Positions 1-6,103 of a DNA stretch of 13,349 nt are shown here, piece after piece; position 1 is the first letter of the stretch, and the number at the start of each line of letters is the position of its first letter. Under the pieces are notes generated by a model that made no database searches, had not been told where the DNA came from, and saw only the letters and a list, made by a program, of their open reading frames with translations. The translations under genes and the position numbers were made by a program. This stretch comes from Rhodococcus sp. (in: high G+C Gram-positive bacteria). GTDB taxonomy: Bacteria; Actinomycetota; Actinomycetes; Mycobacteriales; Mycobacteriaceae. The DNA lies in contig JAAYXN010000281.1 of assembly GCA_012515885.1 (NCBI GenBank), positions 1 to 13,349 on the forward strand. Reading direction: 5' to 3'.

Positions 1-6
1 CTTCAT
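1..6 (-). CDS. rpmE: Start of probable rpmE (50S ribosomal protein L31), only two codons in window
   Basis: The minus strand reads ATG AAG at the left edge. It is preceded by an AAAGGG ribosome-binding site 5 bases upstream, and by a promoter-like element further up. L31 proteins start Met-Lys, and rpmE follows rho in mycobacteria and relatives, so this is most likely the start codon of rpmE. Only the start, its ribosome-binding site and its position support the call. The gene body lies outside the window, so identity is inferred from gene order and not from protein sequence. The zinc-binding or zinc-free type of L31 cannot be judged. Confidence 0.55.
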
Positions 7-11
7 GGTGT

Positions 12-17
12 CCCTTT
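12..17 (-). promoter_or_regulatory. Ribosome-binding site of probable rpmE
   Basis: The minus-strand sequence AAAGGG is followed by five bases (ACACC) and then ATG AAG. The fit to the 3' end of 16S rRNA and the spacing are good. This is the main evidence that a real gene begins at the left edge of the window. Confidence 0.6.
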
Positions 18-80
18 CAATGGTCGCCGGGTCGTCCTCGCCAATCGAAGACGTGAACCGGAACCGGACTCAGCCGTTTA

Positions 81-108
81 ATTATGCCAGCGGGCACGCA
101 TGCAACAA
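81..108 (-). promoter_or_regulatory. Candidate SigA-type promoter for rpmE
   Basis: On the minus strand, TTGTTG (108-103) and CATAAT (86-81) are separated by 16 bases. CATAAT differs from TATAAT at one position, and TTGTTG matches three of six bases of TTGACA. The predicted transcription start is near base 74, giving a leader of about 68 bases before the ATG at base 6. The element lies downstream of the rho hairpin, which fits separate transcription of rpmE. This is prediction by eye only. Confidence 0.5.
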
Positions 109-144
109 AATGCACGCTTTGATTCGCGCTTTCCTACTGGCAAA

Positions 145-182
145 CGTGCGGGCACTGGGACATATTCCCCGGTGCCCGCACG
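145..182 (-). terminator. GC-rich stem-loop after rho, probable terminator without a clear U-tract
   Basis: Bases 145-155 and 172-182 form a perfect 11-bp stem (core GTGCGGGCAC / GTGCCCGCAC). It is extended inward by a T-G wobble and three G-C pairs, closing on a short A/T-rich loop. It begins 22 bases after the rho stop codon. On the minus strand the stem is followed by GTTTGCC, not a run of T, so it resembles the I-shaped terminators described in mycobacteria more than an E. coli intrinsic terminator. It could equally be an RNA-stabilising 3' hairpin. Confidence 0.6.
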
Positions 183-203
183 CGCCGCACTTAGTTTGCT
201 GAC

Positions 204-2246
204 TTAGTCGTCGAGCGCGCCCGGAGCGGTCTTAGAAACCTGCATCAAGAACTCGACGTTGCTTGACGACTTCTTCAAGCGGTTAACCAGCAGATCGATC
301 GCTGCCTGCGAATCTAGACCGGACAGCACACGACGGAGCTTATGCACGACGGCGAACTCGTCCGGCGTCATCAGCAGCTCGTCTTTACGGGTGCTTGAGA
401 GGTTGACGTCGACCGCCGGGAAGACGCGTCGCTCAGCGATCTTGCGGTCGAGCTTGAGCTCGGCGTTGCCGGTGCCCTTGAACTCTTCGAAGATCACGGT
501 GTCACCCGTCGAACCGGTCTCAACCAGCGCCGATGCGATGATCGTCAGCGAGCCGCCGTTCTCGATGTTGCGGGCAGCACCGAGGAAACGCTTCGGCGGG
601 TACAGCGCGGTCGAGTCCACACCACCGGAGAGAATGCGACCCGAGGCCGGTGATGAGTTGTTGTACGCACGACCCAGTCGAGTGATGGAGTCGAGGAGAA
701 CCACAACATCTTTACCGGACTCGACCAGGCGCTTTGCCCGCTCGATAGCCAGCTCAGACACCAGCGTGTGGTCGCTTGGCGGACGGTCAAACGTCGAGGC
801 AATAACCTCGCCCTTGACCGATCGCTGCATGTCAGTGACCTCTTCAGGTCGCTCGTCGACCAGCACCACCATGAGGTGGCACTCCGGGTTATTGGTGGCG
901 ATCGCGTTAGCGATGTCCTGCAAAACCGTGGTCTTACCGGCCTTCGGGGGGCTGACGATCAGCGCACGCTGTCCCTTACCGATCGGCATCACCAGATCGA
1001 TCACGCGAGTGGTCAGGCGGTTTTGTTCCGTCTCAAGACGCAGTCGCTGATTGGGGTAGAGCGGGGTGAGCTTGTTGAACTCGGCACGGTTCTTTGCAGC
1101 CTCAACGGTGCCGCCGTTGACGGTGTCGATGCGTACCAGCGGGTTGAACTTCTGCCGCTGGTTGCCCTGCTCGCCTTCGCGAGCAACACGGACAGCACCG
1201 GTAATTGCGTCACCACGACGCAAACCGTTCTTGCGGATCAGGTTCATCGACACGTACACGTCATTGGGGCCGGGCAAGTATCCCGAGGTGCGCACAAACG
1301 CGTAGTTATCAAGGACGTCGAGAATGCCAGCTACCGGCTGTAGGACGTCGTCCTCGCGGATCTCGACCTCACGATCACCGCCGCCATCAGCGCCGCGGTC
1401 GCGTCCACGACGACGCTCACGGAACCTGCGGCCACGACGACCGCGGCCACCCTCTTCGTCGTCGCCGCCACGGTTGTTGTCCTGGCGCGGGCCGTTGCCT
1501 TGGTTCTGGTTGTTCTGGCCACGACCGCGGTCGCCACGCTCACCGCGTTCACGACGGTTGCCGCCCTCGCCGCGACCAGCGTCGTTCTTGTTGGTCTCGC
1601 CCTTACCTGAGTCGTTCTTTCCGGAATCAGACTTGCCGGAATCAGCGCGTGAATCGCCACCGTCAGTGGCGTCTGCAGCTGGCTTCTCAGAGTTATCGGA
1701 CTGAGGGGCGTCAGCCTTGGGTGATCCCTCAGCCTTACCTGCCGAGCTATCTGCGGCGTCGTCGCCACTGCGCTCACTATCAGGAGCTCCAGCGCGACGC
1801 GAGGCTCCACGACGCCCGCGACGGCCACGCCCTGCGCCCTGCTCGGCATCGCCGCTGGCAGGAGCCGCATTCTTGTCGCCTGAAGACTCTGCGCTTGGCT
1901 CGTTCACAGTTGCTGACTCGTTCACGGATACCTCCTTGGCAGTTGCCTTTGAGACCCGCTCGCCCTGCGCACGCTCTGCGGCAGGCGCGCTGGTACCCCC
2001 ACCCTGGCGTTCTTTAATCGCCGCGATGAGATCGCCCTTGCGCAGGCCGGAAGTGCCCTTGATGCCGAGTTCACCGGCAAGTGCACGAAGTTCAGTGAGC
2101 ACCATTCCAGACAGGCCCACAGGGCGGCGCGAATCGGCCCGCTTAGAAGAAGTCGCGGCAGCAGAATCATGTGCTGAACCGGACTGTGATTGGGTCACCG
2201 ACCCGCCCGCATCGTTAGGGGCGGCGATGAGTTCCGTATCGGTCAC
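204..2246 (-). CDS. rho: Transcription termination factor Rho
   Basis: This is a hexameric RNA-dependent ATPase/translocase that ends transcription of untranslated RNA. The protein has 680 residues, starting at GTG with an AAAGGA ribosome-binding site 5 bases upstream. A Rho-N helical domain spans about 46-80 (LRALAGELGIKGTSG). About 81-296 is a disordered low-complexity insert rich in Arg, Gly, Asp, Ser and Asn (GRGRRGRRGASRR, SGKNDSGKGE, RERGERGDRGRG). The cold-shock-like RNA-binding domain follows (about 298-375), then the RecA-type ATPase core with Walker A PPKAGKTT (433-440), Walker B DVVVLLDS (513-520) and the R-loop GTGNAEL (591-597). From about residue 297 onward it is nearly identical to mycobacterial Rho as I recall it. 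M. tuberculosis Rho is about 602 residues, so the extra length lies in the insert. rho has its own promoter and a long leader, suggesting regulation separate from the thr genes upstream. Identity is essentially certain. Confidence 0.98.
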   Translation of the reverse strand: MTDTELIAAPNDAGGSVTQSQSGSAHDSAAATSSKRADSRRPVGLSGMVLTELRALAGELGIKGTSGLRKGDLIAAIKERQGGGTSAPAAERAQGERVSKATAKEVSVNESATVNEPSAESSGDKNAAPASGDAEQGAGRGRRGRRGASRRAGAPDSERSGDDAADSSAGKAEGSPKADAPQSDNSEKPAADATDGGDSRADSGKSDSGKNDSGKGETNKNDAGRGEGGNRRERGERGDRGRGQNNQNQGNGPRQDNNRGGDDEEGGRGRRGRRFRERRRGRDRGADGGGDREVEIREDDVLQPVAGILDVLDNYAFVRTSGYLPGPNDVYVSMNLIRKNGLRRGDAITGAVRVAREGEQGNQRQKFNPLVRIDTVNGGTVEAAKNRAEFNKLTPLYPNQRLRLETEQNRLTTRVIDLVMPIGKGQRALIVSPPKAGKTTVLQDIANAIATNNPECHLMVVLVDERPEEVTDMQRSVKGEVIASTFDRPPSDHTLVSELAIERAKRLVESGKDVVVLLDSITRLGRAYNNSSPASGRILSGGVDSTALYPPKRFLGAARNIENGGSLTIIASALVETGSTGDTVIFEEFKGTGNAELKLDRKIAERRVFPAVDVNLSSTRKDELLMTPDEFAVVHKLRRVLSGLDSQAAIDLLVNRLKKSSSNVEFLMQVSKTAPGALDD

Positions 2247-2301
2247 GGAGGTCCTTTCCTTCCCTCACTCGCGCTGCGCAGAGTCGAGGGTTCGTCCCGT
2301 C

Positions 2302-2318
2302 ATCCGGTCTGACCGGAT
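2302..2318 (-). promoter_or_regulatory. Stem-loop close to the rho start, with alternative pairing
   Basis: ATCCGGT (2302-2308) and ACCGGAT (2312-2318) form a perfect 7-bp stem with a 3-base loop, about 55 bases before the rho start codon. CATCCG (2301-2306) can instead pair with CGGATG (2320-2325), giving a mutually exclusive larger loop. Such paired alternatives are typical of leader RNAs that switch conformation, but no regulatory effect can be shown from sequence alone. Confidence 0.45.
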
Positions 2319-2467
2319 TCGGATGTGCCGTACGTCGTTAGATTTCGAAGAAATAGTCGGCTTGCCCGCCACACCACCGAAAGAGGCACGGTAAGAAATC
2401 CATCACAAATAGAAGTGCGGAGGATCCTGCCAAGACACTGCTACACAAAACCAACTGGTATCGCAGA

Positions 2468-2491
2468 AGTGATCACCATATTGGTGTCACT
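2468..2491 (-). promoter_or_regulatory. Stem-loop in the rho leader overlapping the upstream ORF stop codon
   Basis: AGTGA (2468-2472) and CACCA (2474-2478) pair with TGGTG (2482-2486) and TCACT (2487-2491). The result is a 10-bp stem with one bulged T at 2473 and a TAT loop. In the minus-strand transcript the first arm contains the TGA stop of the small ORF 2487-2564. A ribosome ending there would cover the first arm of the stem. Confidence 0.5.
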
Positions 2492-2564
2492 GATGAGAAC
2501 CATGTGAACAGAGGTATTTGCCCTGGCGAAGCACCGGCGTCTGATGCGCACGATGTACGGACAT
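2487..2564 (-). CDS. Possible leaderless upstream ORF of 25 codons in the rho leader
   Basis: The ATG at 2564 lies five to six bases after the predicted -10 element, so transcription could start at or next to the A of the ATG. It opens a 25-residue frame beginning MSVHRAHQ and ending HGSHQ at a TGA. Leaderless translation is common in mycobacteria, which makes this plausible. There is no ribosome-binding site and no recognisable protein similarity. The frame could also be chance, as short ORFs are frequent. If real it is more likely a regulatory leader peptide than a functional protein, because its stop codon sits in the first arm of a strong hairpin. Confidence 0.3.
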   Translation of the reverse strand: MSVHRAHQTPVLRQGKYLCSHGSHQ

Positions 2565-2569
2565 TGCCC

Positions 2570-2598
2570 AGGATAGCCCTGAACGTTCACGCGGGCAA
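2570..2598 (-). promoter_or_regulatory. Candidate SigA-type promoter of rho
   Basis: On the minus strand TTGCCC (2598-2593) is followed after exactly 17 bases by TATCCT (2575-2570), which fits the actinobacterial -10 consensus TANNNT. The predicted start point is about 2565-2563. It sits in the gap after thrB and explains how rho can be expressed apart from the amino-acid operon. It is the best promoter-like element seen in this gap. Confidence 0.55.
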
Positions 2599-2607
2599 CA
2601 ACCGCCA

Positions 2608-2629
2608 CGCAGGGCGTGTCCAGCCTGCG
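2608..2629 (-). terminator. Weak stem-loop downstream of thrB, possible end of the thr operon
   Basis: CGCAGG (2608-2613) and CCTGCG (2624-2629) form a 6-bp stem with a 10-base loop, placed between thrB and the rho promoter. No T-run follows on the minus strand. The hairpin may end the upstream operon or may be incidental. Between the thrB stop and this hairpin I see nothing else except a T5 run at 2704-2700 that lacks a stem. Confidence 0.25.
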
Positions 2630-2714
2630 CCACACCGACCCCGTAAGAGAGGCAGCCCCGACTCACCCCAATATCAGATGACGGCTACGGCCCACCCCCA
2701 AAAATCAGACGGGC

Positions 2715-3659
2715 TCAGACAACAGCTACGCCGTCCGCAATATCGAGATCGAGCACGCCCAGGCCATCGGCTTCCGCGTCACGACGAAGGTCTGCGGGAA
2801 ACTCTGCGGTCGTCAATGCCAGAACCGTCGGGCCCGCTCCCGACACGGTCGCTGCGATGCCTTCTGCTCGAAGCCGCGCGATCCACTTGGTCGTCAACGG
2901 CAGTGCAGGTGCCCGCTGCGCCTGGTGCAGGCGATCTTCCGTGGCCGCCATCAACAAATCTGGCCGCTCCGTAAGCGCCACAACAGCCAATGCGCCGCGA
3001 CTGACATTGAACGCAGCATCGCGGTGCGGCACCGCATCGGGAAGCAAACCGCGAGTGTGCGCTGTCGAGGAACGCTCCTCCGGCACCAGCGCCACCACCC
3101 GAATACTTGGATGCACCGGAAGACGCACAGCCCGGTACACGCGAGGCACCGCCGAGGTTGGGTCCTCCGGCTGAGACTCTTCACTCCACGACACAATCGC
3201 GCCGCCCAACACCGACGCCGCGGCATTGTCGGGGTGTCCTTCGAACTCCGAAGACAGTTGAACGAGTTGCTCGTCCGAAAGCGCAAACGTCGGATCCATC
3301 TTTGCCGCGAGCCCGTTGGCGGCCGCAAGGCCGCCAACGACAGCTGACGCCGACGATCCCAGGCCCCGTGAATGCGGAATAGCGTTGCGGCACAACACAT
3401 CGAGCCCTGGAGCCCACACACCCGCAGATTCAAGCCCACGCTCGATAGCGCGGACTACCAAATGCGAAGGCCCCCAGGGCACATCATCGGCACCCTGGCC
3501 ATCGACACGGATATTCAATCCGGAATCTGTTGTGGTGACGACAATTTCGTCGTACAGACCAAGGGCTAATCCCAGGCTGTCAAAGCCAGGGCCCAGGTTT
3601 GCGCTCGATGCCGGAACACGAGCGGTCACCGTGAGCCCTGCGGGCAGTGTCTGTGTCAT
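2715..3659 (-). CDS. thrB: Homoserine kinase
   Basis: This is a GHMP-family kinase that phosphorylates L-homoserine with ATP to give O-phosphohomoserine, the substrate of ThrC, in the cytoplasm. The protein has 314 residues, close to the 316 of M. tuberculosis ThrB. GHMP motif 1 is PASSANLGPGFDSLG (16-30), the glycine-rich ATP loop is PHSRGLGSSASAVVGG (95-110), SEFEGHPDNAAA follows (137-148), and motif 3 is SGAGPTVLAL (273-282). I chose the ATG at 3659 because the family begins a few residues before the first beta strand. The frame also extends to a GTG at 3704 directly after the thrC stop, adding 15 residues without family support. The ribosome-binding site before 3659 is weak (GGAC), so expression may depend on re-initiation from thrC 45 bases upstream. 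Identity is firm; the start is less so. Confidence 0.95.
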   Translation of the reverse strand: MTQTLPAGLTVTARVPASSANLGPGFDSLGLALGLYDEIVVTTTDSGLNIRVDGQGADDVPWGPSHLVVRAIERGLESAGVWAPGLDVLCRNAIPHSRGLGSSASAVVGGLAAANGLAAKMDPTFALSDEQLVQLSSEFEGHPDNAAASVLGGAIVSWSEESQPEDPTSAVPRVYRAVRLPVHPSIRVVALVPEERSSTAHTRGLLPDAVPHRDAAFNVSRGALAVVALTERPDLLMAATEDRLHQAQRAPALPLTTKWIARLRAEGIAATVSGAGPTVLALTTAEFPADLRRDAEADGLGVLDLDIADGVAVV

Positions 3660-3704
3660 CGATGCAGTCCGGTTCTCCGTCAATTCAGACGAGGCTCGCC
3701 CCAC

Positions 3705-4796
3705 TTACGCCAGCTCTAGTGCTGACGCGACCGCAACGGGGTCTACGGAGATGGGCTCGACATGCGGCATGCCGGTCAGTGCGGTATCTGGGTCCTTCAA
3801 CCCGTTTCCGGTGACCGTGCAGACGACAGTGAGACCGGAATCGAGCCAGCCTTCTTCCTTGGCAGCGAGCAGACCTGCAACGCTTGCTGCGGACGCAGGC
3901 TCAACGAAGACACCTTCAGTCGCAGCGATAAGCCGGTACGCCTCAAGGATCTTTTCATCAGTTGCCGCACGGAACGCGCCACCGGACTGTTCCTTGGCGT
4001 CGACAGCGCCCTGCCACGACGCTGGCGAACCGATGCGGATCGCGGTGGCGATGGTCTCGGGATCCTTGACGGGTGCACCGTTGACCAACGGCGCAGCGCC
4101 AGCAGCCTGAACGCCCAGCATGCGCGGCTTGACGGTGGTGATGCCGTCCGCGTAGTACTCGGAGTAACCCCGCCAGTAAGCGGTGATGTTGCCGGCGTTG
4201 CCGACAGGCAGTGCGTGGACATCCGGGGCTTTGCCGAGGGCATCGCAGATCTCGAATGCTGCCGTCTTCTGGCCTTCGATACGCACCGGGTTGACGGAGT
4301 TCACCAGCGCGATTGTGGGGAACTCTGCCGTGGTCTTGCGAGCAAGTTCGAGACAGTCGTCGAAGTTGCCTTCAACCTGAATGATCTTGGCGCCGTGCAT
4401 CACTGCCTGCGCCAGCTTGCCCATTGCGATCTTGCCCTGCGGAACGAGGACGGCGCAGGTCATGCCAGCGCGAGCTGCATAGGCGGCAGCGGACGCGGAG
4501 GTGTTACCCGTTGAGGCACACAGCACCGCACGCTGGCCACGCGCGAGAGCGTCCGTGACGGCCATCGTCATGCCGCGGTCCTTGAAGGACCCGGTGGGGT
4601 TCAAACCCTCGACCTTGAGGTAGACGTCGCATCCGGTCAGTTCCGAAAGGTGTCCGGCTGAAATCAGCGGGGTGCCACCCTCAAGCAGCGTGACGGTCTT
4701 CCAGTCGGGGCCGATGGAGAGACGGTCGCGGTACGCCTCGATGAGGCCGGGCCACGGGGTGTGCACGGCGGTGGTCTTCGAGTCGATGCCGGTCAT
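3705..4796 (-). CDS. thrC: Threonine synthase
   Basis: This PLP enzyme converts O-phosphohomoserine and water to L-threonine and phosphate, the last step of threonine synthesis. The protein has 363 residues and matches the short bacterial threonine synthase type found in actinobacteria. The PLP lysine is in NPTGSFKDRGM (Lys72). CASTGNTSAS (93-102) contributes to substrate binding, the PLP-phosphate loop is GNAGN (199-203), and TGNGLKD (329-335) is present. Its ATG overlaps the hom stop codon by four bases (ATGA), and a GGAAGG ribosome-binding site lies about 9 bases upstream inside hom. It stands between hom and thrB, so all enzymes from aspartate semialdehyde to threonine are made from one transcript. 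Confidence 0.97.
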   Translation of the reverse strand: MTGIDSKTTAVHTPWPGLIEAYRDRLSIGPDWKTVTLLEGGTPLISAGHLSELTGCDVYLKVEGLNPTGSFKDRGMTMAVTDALARGQRAVLCASTGNTSASAAAYAARAGMTCAVLVPQGKIAMGKLAQAVMHGAKIIQVEGNFDDCLELARKTTAEFPTIALVNSVNPVRIEGQKTAAFEICDALGKAPDVHALPVGNAGNITAYWRGYSEYYADGITTVKPRMLGVQAAGAAPLVNGAPVKDPETIATAIRIGSPASWQGAVDAKEQSGGAFRAATDEKILEAYRLIAATEGVFVEPASAASVAGLLAAKEEGWLDSGLTVVCTVTGNGLKDPDTALTGMPHVEPISVDPVAVASALELA

Positions 4797-6103
4797 TCTT
4801 CGGTGCCTTCCAATCGCAGCACGCTGGTTACAGCGATGACGAATTCGAGTTTGCTAAGCGCTTCCACGGTTGCGGAAAGCGCGGAGTCGGTGGCCGTGTG
4901 GGTCACGACTACCAGCCTGGCTCCGTCACCGGAGCCTTCCTGTCGAACGGTGGAGATGCTCACGCCGTGGTGCGCGAACTCTGCAGCTACTGCGGACAGC
5001 ACACCAGCCTTGTCGGTGACCTGCATGTTGACGTAGTAGCGGGTGGGGATGTCGCCGATGGGTGCGACTTCAAGGTTGGCGTATTTCGATTCGCGGGGGC
5101 CACGGCCGCCGTTGACTCGGTTGCGGGCCGCCATCACCAGATCGCCCATGACCGCGGAGGCCGTGGGGCTACCGCCCGCGCCCTGGCCGTAGAACATGAG
5201 GCGGCCTGCGTTTTCGGCTTCGACGAAGACGGCGTTGAATGCGCCGCTCACTGAGGCCAGTGGATGCGAGAGCGGCACGAGCGCCGGGTAGACGCGTGCG
5301 GACACGCGGTCCCGGCCGTCTGGGCCGGCGACGCGTTCGCAGATCGAGAGGAGCTTGATGGTGCAGTCCAGCGCCCGCGCGGCTTCAAGGTCAGCGGCCG
5401 TGATGGAGCTGATGCCCTCGCGGTACACATCGCCCGCAGTGACGCGGGTGTGGAAGGCGATAGAGGCGAGGATGGCGGCCTTCGCTGCCGCATCGAAGCC
5501 TTCGACGTCAGCAGTCGGGTCGGCTTCTGCGTAACCGAGTCGGCCAGCTTCAACCAGGGCCTCTGCGTAGTCGGCACCGGTCTCATCCATCGACGAGAGG
5601 ATGAAGTTCGTGGTGCCGTTGACGATGCCCGCCACTTTGTTGACGCGGTCGCCTGCAAGGGACTGGGTCAATGGACGAATAACAGGGATCGTCCCGGCTA
5701 CAGATGCCTCGAAGTAAAGGTCGACGTTTTGCGCCTCGGCAGCCTCAGCGAGTTCGCCGGTGTGCTCGGCAAGCAGTGCCTTGTTGGCGGTCACTACCGA
5801 CTTTCCGGCGCTCAGTGCCGACAGAATCAGCTTGCGCGGCAAGTCAATTCCGCCAATAACCTCAACAACAATGTCGACGTCAGGACGAGAAACTAGAGCG
5901 GCCGCGTCGGTAGTGAGCAGCTCTTCCGGAACGCCACGATCGGCGCTGACTTCCCGCACTGCGATACCGCGCAGTTCCAGGGGAGCTCCGACACGCGCCT
6001 TCAGGTCGGCAGAGTGTTCATCGAGGATACGTACGACCTCCCGGCCCACGTTTCCGAGGCCGAGGACAGCCACACCGATAGCGCGATGCGCTGATTCACT
6101 CAC
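4793..6103 (-). CDS. hom: Homoserine dehydrogenase with C-terminal ACT domain
   Basis: It reduces L-aspartate 4-semialdehyde to L-homoserine with NAD(P)H, at the branch toward threonine and methionine. The protein has 436 residues, typical of the monofunctional actinobacterial enzyme (no fused aspartokinase). The Rossmann motif is VAVLGLGNVG (11-20), VVTANKALLAEH holds the conserved lysine (Lys108), and GYAEADPTADVEGFDAAAK (190-208) carries the catalytic Asp/Lys region. An ACT domain occupies about 353-433 (YYVNMQVTDKAGVLSAVA). In Corynebacterium glutamicum the homologous enzyme is inhibited by threonine through this tail, so feedback control is expected here. The GTG start overlaps the lysA stop by four bases (GTGA) and has a very strong GGAGGT ribosome-binding site inside lysA. 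Confidence 0.97.
   Translation of the reverse strand: MSESAHRAIGVAVLGLGNVGREVVRILDEHSADLKARVGAPLELRGIAVREVSADRGVPEELLTTDAAALVSRPDVDIVVEVIGGIDLPRKLILSALSAGKSVVTANKALLAEHTGELAEAAEAQNVDLYFEASVAGTIPVIRPLTQSLAGDRVNKVAGIVNGTTNFILSSMDETGADYAEALVEAGRLGYAEADPTADVEGFDAAAKAAILASIAFHTRVTAGDVYREGISSITAADLEAARALDCTIKLLSICERVAGPDGRDRVSARVYPALVPLSHPLASVSGAFNAVFVEAENAGRLMFYGQGAGGSPTASAVMGDLVMAARNRVNGGRGPRESKYANLEVAPIGDIPTRYYVNMQVTDKAGVLSAVAAEFAHHGVSISTVRQEGSGDGARLVVVTHTATDSALSATVEALSKLEFVIAVTSVLRLEGTEE

Larger units (their letters stand above)
2247..2563 (-). promoter_or_regulatory. Long 5' leader of rho (about 315 bases)
   Basis: This stretch lies between the predicted transcription start and the rho GTG. 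It holds no conventional gene. It contains a strong stem-loop (2468-2491), a pyrimidine-rich part (about 2345-2430), a second stem-loop with a competing alternative pairing (2301-2325), and the AAAGGA ribosome-binding site. E. coli rho is known to be autoregulated by attenuation in its leader; a similar role here is inference. A weaker second promoter-like element, TTGGCA-N16-TATTTG (2433-2406), lies inside the leader and could give a shorter transcript. Confidence 0.5.

Noticed and set aside
5..202. 65-codon plus-strand frame in the rho-rpmE spacer
   Set aside because: It covers the rho hairpin and the rpmE promoter on the opposite strand, has no ribosome-binding site, and its sequence is not protein-like.
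1717..2394. 225-codon plus-strand frame opposite the rho N-terminal insert, rich in Pro/Arg/Ser
   Set aside because: Its composition is what the complement of a low-complexity Arg/Gly/Asp coding stretch gives, and no motifs are seen.
2700..2720. T5 run after the thrB stop as an intrinsic terminator
   Set aside because: The bases before the T-run form a direct repeat of GTCTGA, not an inverted repeat, so there is no stem.
3316..4110. 264-codon plus-strand frame across the thrB/thrC junction
   Set aside because: It is antisense to two clear genes, with no recognisable domain and no translation signals.
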